Counted from the stretch's first letter, positions 16,910 to 26,742 are shown. The stretch is 64,000 bases of DNA from an uncultured Bacteroidales bacterium (GCA_946616535.1 CAMOJA010000003.1:62001-126000), one strand, 5' to 3'. Program-made: numbers and translations. The notes: generated from the letters alone by a model not told the origin.

Positions 16910-18965
16910 CTTTTCTCTCTAAATCATATCGGAAACCCAGATACACTTTCCATCCGGTAGTAGGTCCGCAGACCATGGAGGCATCGAAATCCGGGCTGTA
17001 AGGTTGAAAACTATCCACAATAGGCGCATGCTGACGGAAATTCGTCATATTCTCTGCACCGAGGTATAAACTGCAGGTACGGAAATACTTGGTGATCTGC
17101 GCCATCAGTTGCGGATACCACGTCAACTCCTTCGGCGTACCATACCCGCCTGCCAAATCGCCAAAAGCTACGAATCCATCGGGCATTCTGGACACGCCGT
17201 TAAACTGCGCCGTGACGTCAAACTGCCATTTCTTGAGCGGCGTCTGGTAACTTGTGGAGATGATACCTTTGAAACGGTTGGTAAGGGCCTTGGCGCGGAG
17301 ACGCGCTACGCCTTGGTCATCAATCGTCGTCTGCTCCACATCGGTATAACGGAAAGCCGCCGTCCACGTCCAGCCACGCAAGACCTCCATCGACGCCTCT
17401 ATCTGCGCGCTATGCGCATAAGACTTCGCGCCCGGCAGATCACTCTGGTTGTAGATATGAACGGCATGTTTGTCCTGATCCATATCAACGATGAGAGAAT
17501 TGAGGAAATGGGTGTAGTAATACTCTGCAGAGAGCTGCAACTGCTTGCTGCCCATCGGGATATAGAAAGTAGTACTTATGCCCGAATTCACCGCTCTTTC
17601 CTGCTTCACCTCGGAGTCCAGATAGAGCACGCGGGAGGAAGGCAGTACAAACGCATTATCGGCGATGGCGTTCGGCGAACGATAGCCCATGCCGGCACTC
17701 GCCCGCAGCGTCCACCACTCGAACGGCGTATAACGGATATTCATTCGCGGAGTCACGAAGAAACCGTACCGCGTGGAGTAATCGGCTCTCACACCTGCTA
17801 CGAGCGAGAGAATCTCGTCGTACTTGAGGTTATACTCGGCAAAGATACCGGGCGTCAGCTCCCAACGGTCCAAGTTAAGAGGCGAACTGAAAGAGGTAAA
17901 CGGAAAAAGATTAAGGTTTTCTCCGTACTTATCGAAGTTGAGGGATATACCGGCGCTCAAGCGATGATCGTTATCCACCTCTCCGCGTCCCTCAAAATTA
18001 CCCTGATAGAGGGCGTTGAGGTAGGCGTTCAACTGATTGGCCTTCCATGAACGAACGCCGTAACTGTTATCGAGATTATGGTAACTAACCGCGGTGATGA
18101 CCGCTACCGACGAACCACTCTCCGGATCGAAGACATAACCGTTTTTCATGAATCCCTCGACTCGCCAGGTATTGAGGTTGATATGGTACGGATTAGCGAT
18201 AGAATCGGCCATTTGTCCACCTCTGCGGCGGTCATAAAGCCCGCGCACAAAGGCCTGAAACGTATAATCGCCGTGCTTGTAGAACCATCGGTTGGCGAGG
18301 TTCGCATTCTGCACCTTCGGCATGTCCGCAAAACTATCTTTATTCTCGTCCATCGCCATGAATCCACCGGTGTAATGGGCTAAAATGCCGGTATAGAGAT
18401 GCGGTTTGAGTTCCCAACCACCCATGATATTTGCTTCCGCCATAAGTTCGCTATTCATCATCAGATTGAGAGAGAAGGGGTTCTGGGTCTGGGGTTTGAG
18501 GAGCTCTACGTTGATCTGGCCGGAGGTAGCCTCATAGCCGTTGATCACAGAAGAAGTACCCTTGCTGACCTGGATTGATTGCATCCACGGGCCTGGGATA
18601 TACTCCAGGCCGAAGTTCTGCGCCAGACCGCGCACGGCCGGTGTGTTCTCCTGAATCAACTGAACATACGTACCGCTCAGACCGAGCAGACGAATCTGCT
18701 TGGCACCGGTAGCGGCATCCGAATAAGCCACATCGACGGATGCATTCGTCTCAAAAGCCTCGGAGAGGTTACAGCACGCCGCACGGCATAACTCCTCGGA
18801 GTTGATCTTCTCCGTATCGAAGGCATCTACACGACTCTTTACTTTTCCTTTCTTGCGCTGCACGACCGTCACTTCCTCAATCTGGAAGTCGCTGGCCTCC
18901 TGCGCGTACGCCTGCGTACCTATTAATATAAACAGACTTAAATATAAAAAACAGTACCTTTGCAT
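16899..18965 (-). CDS. TonB-dependent outer-membrane receptor (with CCNLSEAFE plug motif)
   Basis: A 688-aa TonB receptor. I choose the start at 18965 (MQRYCFLYLSLFILIG, a good signal peptide ending TQAYA) because the in-frame ATG at 19019 lies upstream of the predicted transcription start. The N-terminal TonB-box region is followed by ELCRAACCNLSEAFETNASV in the plug, a Cys-rich motif seen in Bacteroidales receptors often linked to heavy-metal genes. No CarboxypepD_reg domain is present. It is first of a two-receptor operon. Two receptors in tandem with Cys motifs could handle related metal complexes (inference). Confidence 0.85.
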   Translation of the reverse strand: MQRYCFLYLSLFILIGTQAYAQEASDFQIEEVTVVQRKKGKVKSRVDAFDTEKINSEELCRAACCNLSEAFETNASVDVAYSDAATGAKQIRLLGLSGTYVQLIQENTPAVRGLAQNFGLEYIPGPWMQSIQVSKGTSSVINGYEATSGQINVELLKPQTQNPFSLNLMMNSELMAEANIMGGWELKPHLYTGILAHYTGGFMAMDENKDSFADMPKVQNANLANRWFYKHGDYTFQAFVRGLYDRRRGGQMADSIANPYHINLNTWRVEGFMKNGYVFDPESGSSVAVITAVSYHNLDNSYGVRSWKANQLNAYLNALYQGNFEGRGEVDNDHRLSAGISLNFDKYGENLNLFPFTSFSSPLNLDRWELTPGIFAEYNLKYDEILSLVAGVRADYSTRYGFFVTPRMNIRYTPFEWWTLRASAGMGYRSPNAIADNAFVLPSSRVLYLDSEVKQERAVNSGISTTFYIPMGSKQLQLSAEYYYTHFLNSLIVDMDQDKHAVHIYNQSDLPGAKSYAHSAQIEASMEVLRGWTWTAAFRYTDVEQTTIDDQGVARLRAKALTNRFKGIISTSYQTPLKKWQFDVTAQFNGVSRMPDGFVAFGDLAGGYGTPKELTWYPQLMAQITKYFRTCSLYLGAENMTNFRQHAPIVDSFQPYSPDFDASMVCGPTTGWKVYLGFRYDLERKDEE

Positions 18966-18988
18966 CTTTTTTTTTTCAAAATCGGGTG

Positions 18989-19019
18989 CAAAGGTACTGC
19001 TTTTTTTTGAATTACGCAA
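18989..19019 (-). promoter_or_regulatory. Promoter of the two-receptor operon
   Basis: Minus strand: -7 box TACCTTTG (18989-18996), 20-nt spacer with A8, TTG at 19017-19019. It supports the downstream start codon at 18965. Confidence 0.8.
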
Positions 19020-19056
19020 TACCTAATAGTTGGTATTTTGCTTATTCAGTGCTAAA

Positions 19057-21213
19057 TCACTCTTCCTCAGACTGCGTAGCAGCGTAAGCAGCAAGGAGTT
19101 TCTCCTGAACATCTGCCGGAACGAGTTGGTAGCTGTTGAACGCCATTGTGAAGGTAGCACGTCCGCCGGTGAGAGAGCTGAGGGTCGTGGAGTACGACGA
19201 GAGCTCTTTCAAAGGCACTTGCGCTTTAAGACGGGTGAACGATTTCTCGGTCTCCATACCCATTACCATACCGCGACGGCCGTTGATATCGGACATGACA
19301 TCGCCCATGATCTCCGACGGCACGAATACCTCGAGGTCGTAAACCGGCTCAAGGACTTTCGGGTTTGCCTCTTTGAAGGCCTGTGCAAAGGCGTTACGTC
19401 CTGCTAGACGGAAGGAGATTTCGTTGGAGTCAACCGGGTGCATCTTACCATCATAGATAATGACGCGCACGTCGCGTGCATACGAACCGGTCAACGGTCC
19501 TTGCTCCATACGATCCATGATACCCTTTACGATAGCCGGGATGAAGCGTGCATCGATAGCACCGCCGACGATAGAGTTGATAATGATCAGTTTACCGCCC
19601 CACTCAAGGTTAATCTCCTGTTGGTCTTTGACAGAGATCTTGTACTCTTGATTACCGAACTTATAGGTCTCCTTAACCGGCATGCCTTCCTCGTACGGCT
19701 CCACGATCAGGTGAACCTCGCCGAACTGACCGGCACCACCGGATTGTTTCTTATGACGGTAGTCGGCACGAGCAGCCTTGGTGATCGTCTCGCGATACGG
19801 AATCTTCGGCTCGCTGAACTCAACCGGCATCTTATCGTTGTTCTCCAGACGCCATTTGAGGGTACGGAGGTGGAACTCACCCTGACCGGAAACAATCATC
19901 TGGCGGAGCTCTTTGGACTGCTCTACTACCCACGTCGGATCCTCCTCGTGCATACGGGTCAGGAGAGCCGCTAATTTCTCAGCATCGCTCTCAGTAACCG
20001 GCTTGATTGCACGGCGGTAACGCGGCTGCGGGTAAACGATCGGAGCATATTGGTTGTCGCACTCCTTTGCATTGAGAGTGTTTCCCGTACGGGTATCTTT
20101 CAGTTTCACAGTTGCGCCGATGTCACCGGCTGCGAGTTCATCTACAGCCGTACGGATAGAACCGGCTACACTGTACAACTGCGAGATACGCTCTTTCGAG
20201 CCACGCTCCATATTTACCAAGTCGTCACCGTTATGTACGGTACCTTGCATTACGCGGAAATAGTTCACTTCACCGATATGCGGCTCTACAGAAGTCTTGA
20301 AGACATAAAGGCTGGTCGGCGCGGAAGCATCCGGGCTGATCTTCTTGCCATCTACGGTCGGATAGCTGAACTGAGAAGGAGACGGTGCCATACCGTTCAG
20401 GAAGTCCATCAAACGACGAACACCCATATCTTTGAGACCCGAGCAGCAGATAACCGGATACATCGAACCGTCTGCATAAACGGATTTCAAACCCTGCATG
20501 ATCTCCTCATCCGTCAGACCTTCGCCTAAGAACTTATCCAACAGCGTCTCATCTGCCTCTGCAGCCTGCTCTTGCAGCGCCTGACGCATTTCCTCAACGC
20601 GATCCGCATACTCCGCAGGAATCTCTTTCAGTTCAGGCGCACCACCCTCTGCTTTCCATACAAGCATCTTGCCTTTCAGCACGTCGATAGCCGCATTGAA
20701 GCCGGCACCGGCATTTACCGGGAACTGAATCAATGTACATTTATTACCAAAGTTCTCTTTGAGTTGGTTAAACGTGCGCTCAAAATCTGCGTTCTCATGG
20801 TCGCACTTATTAATAACGAAAGCCAGCGGTTTCTTTGCTTTCTCCACGAGGCGGAAGTTATTCTGGGTTCCAACCTCAACACCGCCATTAGCGGAAAGTA
20901 CAATGAGCGCCGAACCGCACATCTGCAAAGCTGCCACGGTACCGCCGCAGAAGTCATCCGAACCTGCGCAGTCGATGATATTCAGTTTCTTCCCTTCAAA
21001 CTCAATGTTACAAACCGTAGAGAAGACGGAATAGCCGTATTCTTTCTCCACCGGGAAATAATCGCACACGGTAGACTGCGCCTCGATTGTACCGCGGCGT
21101 TTGATCACCCCGCTCTCGAACAACATCGACTCCATGAGGGTCGTTTTACCAGATCCGCTGCCGCCCAACATAGCGACATTCTTGATCTCATTTGCTTGAT
21201 AAACTTTAGCCAT
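19057..21213 (-). CDS. EF-G paralog (EF-G2 type) with altered GTPase motifs
   Basis: A translation elongation factor G homolog (718 aa) with all five EF-G domains in order. The P-loop is GGSGSGKT (residues 17-24) where EF-G has AHVDAGKT. The DTPGHVDF motif is replaced by DCAGSDDF (81-88), so the catalytic histidine is missing. NKCD (135-138) keeps base recognition. A Bacteroides EF-G paralog lacking GTPase activity has been reported to support translation under carbon starvation; this protein fits that group. It is monocistronic with its own promoter (21264-21294). Regulation by nutrient status is inference. Confidence 0.9.
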   Translation of the reverse strand: MAKVYQANEIKNVAMLGGSGSGKTTLMESMLFESGVIKRRGTIEAQSTVCDYFPVEKEYGYSVFSTVCNIEFEGKKLNIIDCAGSDDFCGGTVAALQMCGSALIVLSANGGVEVGTQNNFRLVEKAKKPLAFVINKCDHENADFERTFNQLKENFGNKCTLIQFPVNAGAGFNAAIDVLKGKMLVWKAEGGAPELKEIPAEYADRVEEMRQALQEQAAEADETLLDKFLGEGLTDEEIMQGLKSVYADGSMYPVICCSGLKDMGVRRLMDFLNGMAPSPSQFSYPTVDGKKISPDASAPTSLYVFKTSVEPHIGEVNYFRVMQGTVHNGDDLVNMERGSKERISQLYSVAGSIRTAVDELAAGDIGATVKLKDTRTGNTLNAKECDNQYAPIVYPQPRYRRAIKPVTESDAEKLAALLTRMHEEDPTWVVEQSKELRQMIVSGQGEFHLRTLKWRLENNDKMPVEFSEPKIPYRETITKAARADYRHKKQSGGAGQFGEVHLIVEPYEEGMPVKETYKFGNQEYKISVKDQQEINLEWGGKLIIINSIVGGAIDARFIPAIVKGIMDRMEQGPLTGSYARDVRVIIYDGKMHPVDSNEISFRLAGRNAFAQAFKEANPKVLEPVYDLEVFVPSEIMGDVMSDINGRRGMVMGMETEKSFTRLKAQVPLKELSSYSTTLSSLTGGRATFTMAFNSYQLVPADVQEKLLAAYAATQSEEE

Positions 21214-21263
21214 AATTGTGTTATTTAAGGTATTTTTGTAAAGTCAGCATTACAATTTGGGCG

Positions 21264-21294
21264 CAAAGGTACAAAAAAAATATTATATATGCAA
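21264..21294 (-). promoter_or_regulatory. EF-G2 promoter
   Basis: Minus strand: TACCTTTG at 21264-21271, 20-nt AT-rich spacer, TTG at 21292-21294 within GTTTGCATATA. It is divergent from the promoter at 21322. Confidence 0.8.
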
Positions 21295-21321
21295 ACAATT
21301 CGTTAATTTTTGCAAAAAAAT

Positions 21322-21352
21322 TTGCTTATCTAAGTTTTTTTATGTACCTTTG
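21322..21352 (+). promoter_or_regulatory. Promoter of the hydroxyacid dehydrogenase operon
   Basis: TTG at 21322-21324 within TTTGCTTATC, 20-nt spacer with a T-tract, -7 box TACCTTTG at 21345-21352. The gene starts 15 bases later. Confidence 0.8.
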
Positions 21353-21366
21353 CAGCAAATTTAGTC

Positions 21367-22275
21367 ATGAAGATCGCATTTACGACAGATTTGCCTCAGG
21401 AAGGATTCAAACGTTTAGCCGGTCATGAGATGAACGCTTCGCTCGCAGAAGCGGAGATTTTGGTGAGTACGTTTGATTACCCGGTGCCCCGAAAAATGAT
21501 AGAGTCGATGCCCCATTTGCGGCTCATCGCTAATTTCGGTGCAGGGTTCAATAATATCGCTTTGGACGCTTGTCGCGAGCGCGGAATACGTGTGACGAAC
21601 ACCCCGCAGCCGGTGATTGAGCCGACCGCAGAGTTGGCTTTTGCGCTGATGATTGACATAGCGCGGCGGGTAAGCGAGTTCGACCGCCTCGTCCGTGCCG
21701 GCCAAGCGCAGTTCGGAGTAATGCGGAATCTGAGCCACTCCTTATACGGAAAAACGCTCGGAATCATCGGTATGGGACGGATCGGTCAAGCGCTGGCACG
21801 ACGTGCACAAGCAGCTGGCATGCGCATCATCTATCATAACCGGCACCGGTTGCCCGATGAAATCGAGCAGAAATACAATGCCACGTACGTAGATTTTCAG
21901 CATGTACTACAAGATAGCGATTACTTGAGTCTGAACCTGCCCTACACCCCGGAGGTGCATCATCTCATCGGCAAACCGGAGTTGGGAATGATGAAACGGA
22001 CGGCATACCTTATCAATACCGCGCGTGGTGCGCACGTACATGAAGAGGCTTTGGTGGAAGCGCTCAAAAGCGGCCTCATTGCCGGCGCTGCATTAGACGT
22101 ATATGAGCACGAACCTGCGATTTCAACGGACTTATTGACACTTCCGAACGTCGTCCTATCGCCCCATACGGGCACAGGCACATGGGAAGGACGCATCGCC
22201 ATGTGTGAGAACGTGTGCGATAATATCTTGGCATTCATAGAAGGACAAACAAATAAAATGAATATTGTATTATGA
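21367..22275 (+). CDS. D-isomer-specific 2-hydroxyacid dehydrogenase
   Basis: An NAD(P)-dependent oxidoreductase (302 aa) reducing 2-oxoacids such as glyoxylate or hydroxypyruvate. The dinucleotide-binding motif is GIIGMGRIGQALARRA. The substrate-side loop NTPQPVIEPTAELAFALMID, the Arg-bearing INTARGAHV and the catalytic His in VVLSPHTGTGTWEG are all present. At about 300 aa the length is normal for the GyaR/hydroxypyruvate reductase branch. Its stop overlaps the next start (ATGA), giving an operon with the lipoprotein and probably pepT and gcvT. The precise substrate is unknown. Confidence 0.9.
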   Translation: MKIAFTTDLPQEGFKRLAGHEMNASLAEAEILVSTFDYPVPRKMIESMPHLRLIANFGAGFNNIALDACRERGIRVTNTPQPVIEPTAELAFALMIDIARRVSEFDRLVRAGQAQFGVMRNLSHSLYGKTLGIIGMGRIGQALARRAQAAGMRIIYHNRHRLPDEIEQKYNATYVDFQHVLQDSDYLSLNLPYTPEVHHLIGKPELGMMKRTAYLINTARGAHVHEEALVEALKSGLIAGAALDVYEHEPAISTDLLTLPNVVLSPHTGTGTWEGRIAMCENVCDNILAFIEGQTNKMNIVL

Positions 22276-22835
22276 GAAAAGTAATTTTGATGGCAGCCGC
22301 CGTGCTGATGATGGCAGGCTGCGGATTTCTGAAGAACAGTACTACCACCAACAACACTGGTGCGACCACCCAGGCTACAACCACTACGCAGACGGCAAAC
22401 ACCGCCGTGAGCGCCGGTCAGGGAGCAGGAACTGCACTTCAGGCACTCTATGCGCAGTACAAAGCCGACGGCAACAAGTACAACTACAAGAACATGCAAA
22501 ACATTATCAACACCATGTCGCTGGTGTCTAACTGCGAGGGACTCAAAGAGAACTACAAAGACAAGACCTATCTGAAGGAGTTCGGCAAAGGTATGGTGGC
22601 TTCGTCGCTCGGTCTGGTAACGCAAAACAACGTAGAGACCGTGACTAACAGCCTCGTGGAGATGGTTAAGAACAGCGAGACCGTTAAGAACGCGCAGACC
22701 CAAACGACCCAAGCCGTTCAGAATGCTGCAAACCAAGCGCAAAACACAGCCAACCAAGCTGCTTCTTATGCCAACACCGCTGCTCAATATGCAGGCGCAT
22801 TAAGCACGTTACTGGGTGCCTTTGGCGGCAAATAA
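22272..22835 (+). CDS. Predicted lipoprotein, Thr/Asn/Ala-rich
   Basis: A 187-aa lipoprotein: signal peptide with lipobox LMMAGC (Cys at about residue 17), then a low-complexity Thr/Asn linker (about 22-45). A short conserved-looking core follows (LYAQYKADGNKYNYKNMQN through EFGKGMVASSLGL), and then a helical Ala/Asn/Gln-rich tail resembling a coiled coil. I do not recognise a named domain; DUF-type Bacteroidales lipoproteins of this size are common. It overlaps the preceding gene by 4 bases and precedes pepT by 9 bases. Confidence 0.75.
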   Translation: MRKVILMAAAVLMMAGCGFLKNSTTTNNTGATTQATTTTQTANTAVSAGQGAGTALQALYAQYKADGNKYNYKNMQNIINTMSLVSNCEGLKENYKDKTYLKEFGKGMVASSLGLVTQNNVETVTNSLVEMVKNSETVKNAQTQTTQAVQNAANQAQNTANQAASYANTAAQYAGALSTLLGAFGGK

Positions 22836-22844
22836 TAAGTTTGT

Positions 22845-24005
22845 ATGAATATAGTAGATCGTTTCTTAAAATACGTGTCGTTCTGCACAACGAGCGATGA
22901 GAACACCGGCATGACTCCTTCTACCCCAGGGCAGATGGAGTTTGCGCAATACCTGGCGGACGAACTGAAAGGTATCGGCTTAACCGACGTTTCGCTCGAT
23001 TCCAACGGATATATCATGGCGACAATGCCTGCTAACGGCGGAGAAGCACCCGTGATCGGTTTTATCGCACACATGGACACTTCGCCTGATGCCAGCGGCA
23101 AGAACGTCAAGCCGAGCATCGTGAAAGCCGAAGAACGCGACTATATCGACCCGCGTTACGCCGGTCAGGACGTCATTGTGACGGACACCACGACGCTTTT
23201 GGGCGCGGATGACAAAGCCGGTATAGCAGAGATCGTCACGGCGATGGAGTACCTCATTCAGCACCCGGAGATCAAACACGGAAAAGTCCGCGTAGGCTTC
23301 ACACCGGACGAAGAGATTGGCTGCGGAGCAGACCATTTCGACGTTCAAAGATTCGGGGCTGAGTTCGCCTACACCATGGACGGAGGCGCAATAGGCGAGT
23401 TGGAGTTCGAGAACTTCAACGCCGCGGCATGCAAGATCCACGTACACGGTCTGAACGTACACCCCGGCACAGCGTATCACAAGATGCGCAACTCCATGCG
23501 TATCGCCTATCAGATAGCCGTCATGCTGCCGCGTTTCCAAACGCCGGAGCACACGCAGGGATACGAAGGTTTCTACCATCTGATTGGCATGAACGGCACT
23601 GTAGAAGAGACGACGCTGAGTTATATCATCCGTGACCACGACCGCACGCAGTTTGAATACCGCAAACGGGAATTGGAGCACCTGGTGCGCAAGATTAACA
23701 CCGAGTACGGAGAAGGCACGGCGGAGATTGAGATTCGCGATCAGTACTATAATATGCGCGAGAAGATTGAACCCGTTATGCACATCATCGATCTCGCCAA
23801 AGAGGCGATGAAATCGGCGGGAGTGACACCTATAATAAAGCCAATCCGTGGCGGTACGGATGGCGCAAGACTTTCCTTTGAAGGGCTACCCTGCCCGAAC
23901 ATCTTCGCCGGCGGAGAGAATTTCCACAGCCGATACGAATATCTGCCGATTCCATCGATGGAAAAAGCAATGGAAGTAATACTTGAAATCATCAAAAAAG
24001 CATAA
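22845..24005 (+). CDS. pepT: Peptidase T (tripeptide aminopeptidase)
   Basis: An M20-family zinc aminopeptidase (386 aa) that removes N-terminal residues from tripeptides in the cytoplasm. Metal and catalytic motifs are visible: [14 protein letters not shown] (metal His-Asp), [14 protein letters not shown] (bridging Asp), [14 protein letters not shown] (catalytic Glu pair) and FPC-like [20 protein letters not shown] (final metal His). It is slightly shorter than E. coli PepT (408 aa). It sits 3 bases before gcvT. Confidence 0.95.
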   Translation: MNIVDRFLKYVSFCTTSDENTGMTPSTPGQMEFAQYLADELKGIGLTDVSLDSNGYIMATMPANGGEAPVIGFIAHMDTSPDASGKNVKPSIVKAEERDYIDPRYAGQDVIVTDTTTLLGADDKAGIAEIVTAMEYLIQHPEIKHGKVRVGFTPDEEIGCGADHFDVQRFGAEFAYTMDGGAIGELEFENFNAAACKIHVHGLNVHPGTAYHKMRNSMRIAYQIAVMLPRFQTPEHTQGYEGFYHLIGMNGTVEETTLSYIIRDHDRTQFEYRKRELEHLVRKINTEYGEGTAEIEIRDQYYNMREKIEPVMHIIDLAKEAMKSAGVTPIIKPIRGGTDGARLSFEGLPCPNIFAGGENFHSRYEYLPIPSMEKAMEVILEIIKKA

Positions 24006-24007
24006 TT

Positions 24008-25093
24008 ATGTTAAAGACAACACCATTTACAGACATCCACATTGCCTTAGGCGCAAAGATGGCGGAGTTTGCAGGCTTTAATATGCCGATTCAGTACCCG
24101 ACGGGTATCAACCAAGAGCACATGATCGTACGCGAGGGCGTCGGTGTGTTTGACGTGAGCCATATGGGCGAGTTCTGGGTGAAAGGCGACAAAGCCCTGG
24201 ATTTCCTACAGTATATCACCACGAACGATCTCTCTGTCATTCCTGCAGGAAAAGCTCAGTACACCTGCATGCCGAACGGCAAAGGCGGCATCGTGGATGA
24301 CCTCATCATCTATAAATATTCCACCACCAAATACCTCATGGTAGTCAATGCTGGGAACATCGACAAAGACTGGGCATGGGTAAATAGTATCAAGGACTCA
24401 AATAAGGATTGGGCAGGACTAATCCTAGACAATGCAAGTAGTCGTTACGGACAGTTAGCGGTACAAGGGCCTAAAGCCACTGAGCTGCTGCAACTGCTGA
24501 CCGACGCGGATCTGAAGTCGATTGATTACTATGCTTTCCGCGAGTGGAGTTTTGCGGGCGTACCGGGTGTAATCCTGAGTAACACGGGCTACACAGGAGC
24601 CGGTGGATTCGAGCTTTATTTCCCTGCAGAGCGCGGCGTGGAGATTTGGAATGCCCTCTTTGAAGTAGGCAAACCGTTCGGTCTGGCGCCTATCGGTCTG
24701 GGTGCTCGCGACAGCCTGCGTCTGGAGAAATGGTACTGTCTCTACGGTCACGACATCGATGACACCACCTCACCGTTAGAGGCCGGTTTGGGATGGATTA
24801 CCAAGCTCGATGCCAAGGATTTCATAGATCGCGATTTCCTCAAAGCGCAAAAAGCAGAAGGCGTAAAACGCAAACTCGTTCATTTCGAATGTCTGGAGCG
24901 CGCTATACCGCGTAACGGCTATGAGATATGCGATGAAAACGGCAAAACTATCGGTCATGTGACTTCCGGAATCATGCTGCCGAACACAAAAGTCGGTATC
25001 GGTATGGGTTACGTTGAGACGCCGTTCGCCAAGAAGGAAAACATCATCTATATCAAGATCCGAGAGAAACTGATACCGGCAAAAGAGGTATAA
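24008..25093 (+). CDS. gcvT: Aminomethyltransferase, glycine cleavage T protein
   Basis: The T protein (361 aa) of the glycine cleavage system, moving the methylene group from the H-protein aminomethyl arm to tetrahydrofolate. Conserved stretches include [20 protein letters not shown], the folate-binding [14 protein letters not shown], and [20 protein letters not shown]. The other glycine cleavage genes are not in this window. It follows pepT closely and precedes the patatin gene across a short repeat tract. Confidence 0.96.
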   Translation: MLKTTPFTDIHIALGAKMAEFAGFNMPIQYPTGINQEHMIVREGVGVFDVSHMGEFWVKGDKALDFLQYITTNDLSVIPAGKAQYTCMPNGKGGIVDDLIIYKYSTTKYLMVVNAGNIDKDWAWVNSIKDSNKDWAGLILDNASSRYGQLAVQGPKATELLQLLTDADLKSIDYYAFREWSFAGVPGVILSNTGYTGAGGFELYFPAERGVEIWNALFEVGKPFGLAPIGLGARDSLRLEKWYCLYGHDIDDTTSPLEAGLGWITKLDAKDFIDRDFLKAQKAEGVKRKLVHFECLERAIPRNGYEICDENGKTIGHVTSGIMLPNTKVGIGMGYVETPFAKKENIIYIKIREKLIPAKEV

Positions 25094-25125
25094 ATGACCA
25101 AATGGTAAATGACCAAATGGTAAAT
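25092..25125 (+). repeat. Tandem AAATGACCAAATGGT repeat at the patatin gene start
   Basis: Two exact copies of a 15-base unit plus AAAT lie between gcvT and the patatin gene. The repeat supplies several in-frame and out-of-frame ATG codons, so the patatin start (25102 or 25117) is repeat-derived. The same 19-base sequence occurs inside recQ (4495-4513). Confidence 0.75.
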
Positions 25126-26061
25126 AAGAATGTCGCATTAGTATTAGGATCGGGCGGTGCACGCGGGCTCGCGCACATAGGAGCCATCGAAGCCCTGGAG
25201 GAGAGAGGCTATACCATCACCAGTATAGCCGGTTGTTCCATGGGTTCGATCATCGCCGGCATGTACGCTGCAGGAGAACTAAAGAAAGCGAAAGAATGGT
25301 TCTTGAGCGTGGATAAACAGTTGATTCTAAGGATGATGGACATCAACCTGCTGAGCAGCAACTCCTTGGTCAAAGGTCAGCGGATCATCCATGAGTTGGA
25401 GACCGTGGTGCCCGATAGACTCATTGAGAACCTGAATATCCCCTGCTCTATCGTTGCCTCCGACATGGTGAATACAGAGGAAGTGGTCTTCCGGAAAGGC
25501 AGTTTGTTTGAGGCAGTACGGGCATCCATCAGTATTCCGCTGTTCTTCCAACCGGTACAGATGGATGACAAACTGCTCATTGATGGCGGAATCCTGAATC
25601 CGTTGCCCCTGCATGTCATCCAACGCACGAAAGGAGACATTCTCGTAGCCATGGATATCAGCGGTAAAGACAGCATGCCTACCGAAGAAATGCCCGAACC
25701 CATCGATGTAGATGGCAAGATTGCAGCTATCGAAGCCAAGGGCTTTGATGTACCGGAGAGTTTGGAGAAACAACTGCGTCAGTTAGGTAAGAAGATAGAC
25801 TCGATTCGCGAAAGCCGGGCAAGAGACTTGGGTAAGAAAGTGAATTATTTCAGCATGTTGGATCGCATGAGTGACATGCAGATCCAGCAAAACACCCTGC
25901 TTGCACTCCGCCTCACGCCGCCGGATATTCATGCGGTGATGCGCCAGTATGCCTATAATACGTTCGATTTCGACAAAGCGGAAGAAATTATCGGGCAAGG
26001 GCATATGCTAATGACGAAGGCCTTGGTCGAATACGAAAACAAACTATCGCAAAAAGCATGA
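25102..26061 (+). CDS. Patatin-like phospholipase
   Basis: A 319-aa patatin-family lipid acyl hydrolase. It has the oxyanion-hole motif GSGGARGLAHIG, the nucleophile elbow GCSMG (GxSxG) and the catalytic Asp in DGGILNPLP, the standard Ser-Asp dyad arrangement. No signal peptide is seen, so it is probably cytosolic. The first residues (MVNDQMVNKN) come from the tandem repeat; translation could begin at 25102 or at 25117. It overlaps the TetR gene by 4 bases. The neighbouring TetR regulator and acyl-CoA ligase suggest a phospholipid turnover or fatty-acid recycling unit (inference). Confidence 0.9.
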   Translation: MVNDQMVNKNVALVLGSGGARGLAHIGAIEALEERGYTITSIAGCSMGSIIAGMYAAGELKKAKEWFLSVDKQLILRMMDINLLSSNSLVKGQRIIHELETVVPDRLIENLNIPCSIVASDMVNTEEVVFRKGSLFEAVRASISIPLFFQPVQMDDKLLIDGGILNPLPLHVIQRTKGDILVAMDISGKDSMPTEEMPEPIDVDGKIAAIEAKGFDVPESLEKQLRQLGKKIDSIRESRARDLGKKVNYFSMLDRMSDMQIQQNTLLALRLTPPDIHAVMRQYAYNTFDFDKAEEIIGQGHMLMTKALVEYENKLSQKA

Positions 26062-26660
26062 AAGACCGTAAGGAATTTATCATCCGGAAGGCAATGGAGC
26101 TGTACGCGCTGAAGGGGTATCAGAACGTTAGTATCACTGACCTGCAGTTTGCGCTTGATATGGGTCGCGGAACGCTATACTACTATTTCCGTGACCAGGA
26201 CGAGTTGTTTCAGACTTGTATGGAGAAATATTTTCTGGAGCCTAAACAGCGCGCTTTGAACAGTGTACCTGAAGACGCAGGAATTGAGAGAATGATTGCT
26301 GCCATAACCGACTATCTGCATAGTCTGGAAGAGGCGCTGATGACTTTTGACAATAAAACTATCAATACCTCGAATGTCAATGACCTGATGTTTACCGCCT
26401 ACAGCAAATTCCCTTCTCTTCATCGCAAAGCCCAGCGCTTGGCGCTTAAAGAGTTGGAACTTTGGCGCAAAGCGATTTACGCGGACCAACGCGCCGGAAT
26501 AGTACGCAGAGACATAGACAGGGAGCAAGTAGCCATAATGTTTACACACGTAAAAAACACCTTCGATCCTGGACTCGGACAAGCGCAAATGGACTTTCTT
26601 ATTTTGGAGAAAACATATGCAGAATTATTCAATTTAGTAAAAAATGACGAAAAAATATAG
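26058..26660 (+). CDS. TetR/AcrR-family transcriptional regulator
   Basis: A 200-aa one-component regulator. The N-terminal helix-turn-helix is clear (IIRKAMELYALKGYQNVSIT, then GTLYYYFRDQDELF). The ligand-binding C-terminal half is variable, as usual. It is translationally coupled to the patatin gene (ATGA overlap) and lies upstream of an acyl-CoA ligase with its own promoter, so fatty acids or acyl-CoA are plausible ligands. That is inference from context, like the fatty-acid regulators FadR or PsrA of the same family. Confidence 0.88.
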   Translation: MKDRKEFIIRKAMELYALKGYQNVSITDLQFALDMGRGTLYYYFRDQDELFQTCMEKYFLEPKQRALNSVPEDAGIERMIAAITDYLHSLEEALMTFDNKTINTSNVNDLMFTAYSKFPSLHRKAQRLALKELELWRKAIYADQRAGIVRRDIDREQVAIMFTHVKNTFDPGLGQAQMDFLILEKTYAELFNLVKNDEKI

Positions 26661-26690
26661 TTTTCGAACAAAAGTTCAAGAATAAAGTCG

Positions 26691-26698
26691 TACCTTTG
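26691..26698 (+). promoter_or_regulatory. -7 element upstream of the acyl-CoA ligase
   Basis: TACCTTTG followed by CA, 45 bases before the start codon. No good TTG lies 20 nt upstream (the position reads ACA), so the promoter may need an activator or be weak. It is a candidate target for the adjacent TetR regulator. Confidence 0.55.
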
Positions 26699-26742
26699 CA
26701 CTCGGTTTTGAAAAACCATTTGATAAATTCAATTACTACCTT

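Noticed and set aside
14870..18383. Long plus-strand ORFs (329, 313 and 101 aa)
   Set aside because: Antisense to the two TonB receptor genes, with no family features.
18966..19019. Upstream start (MRNSKK) for the second TonB receptor
   Set aside because: This start codon lies upstream of the predicted transcription start; the ATG at 18965 also gives a proper signal peptide.
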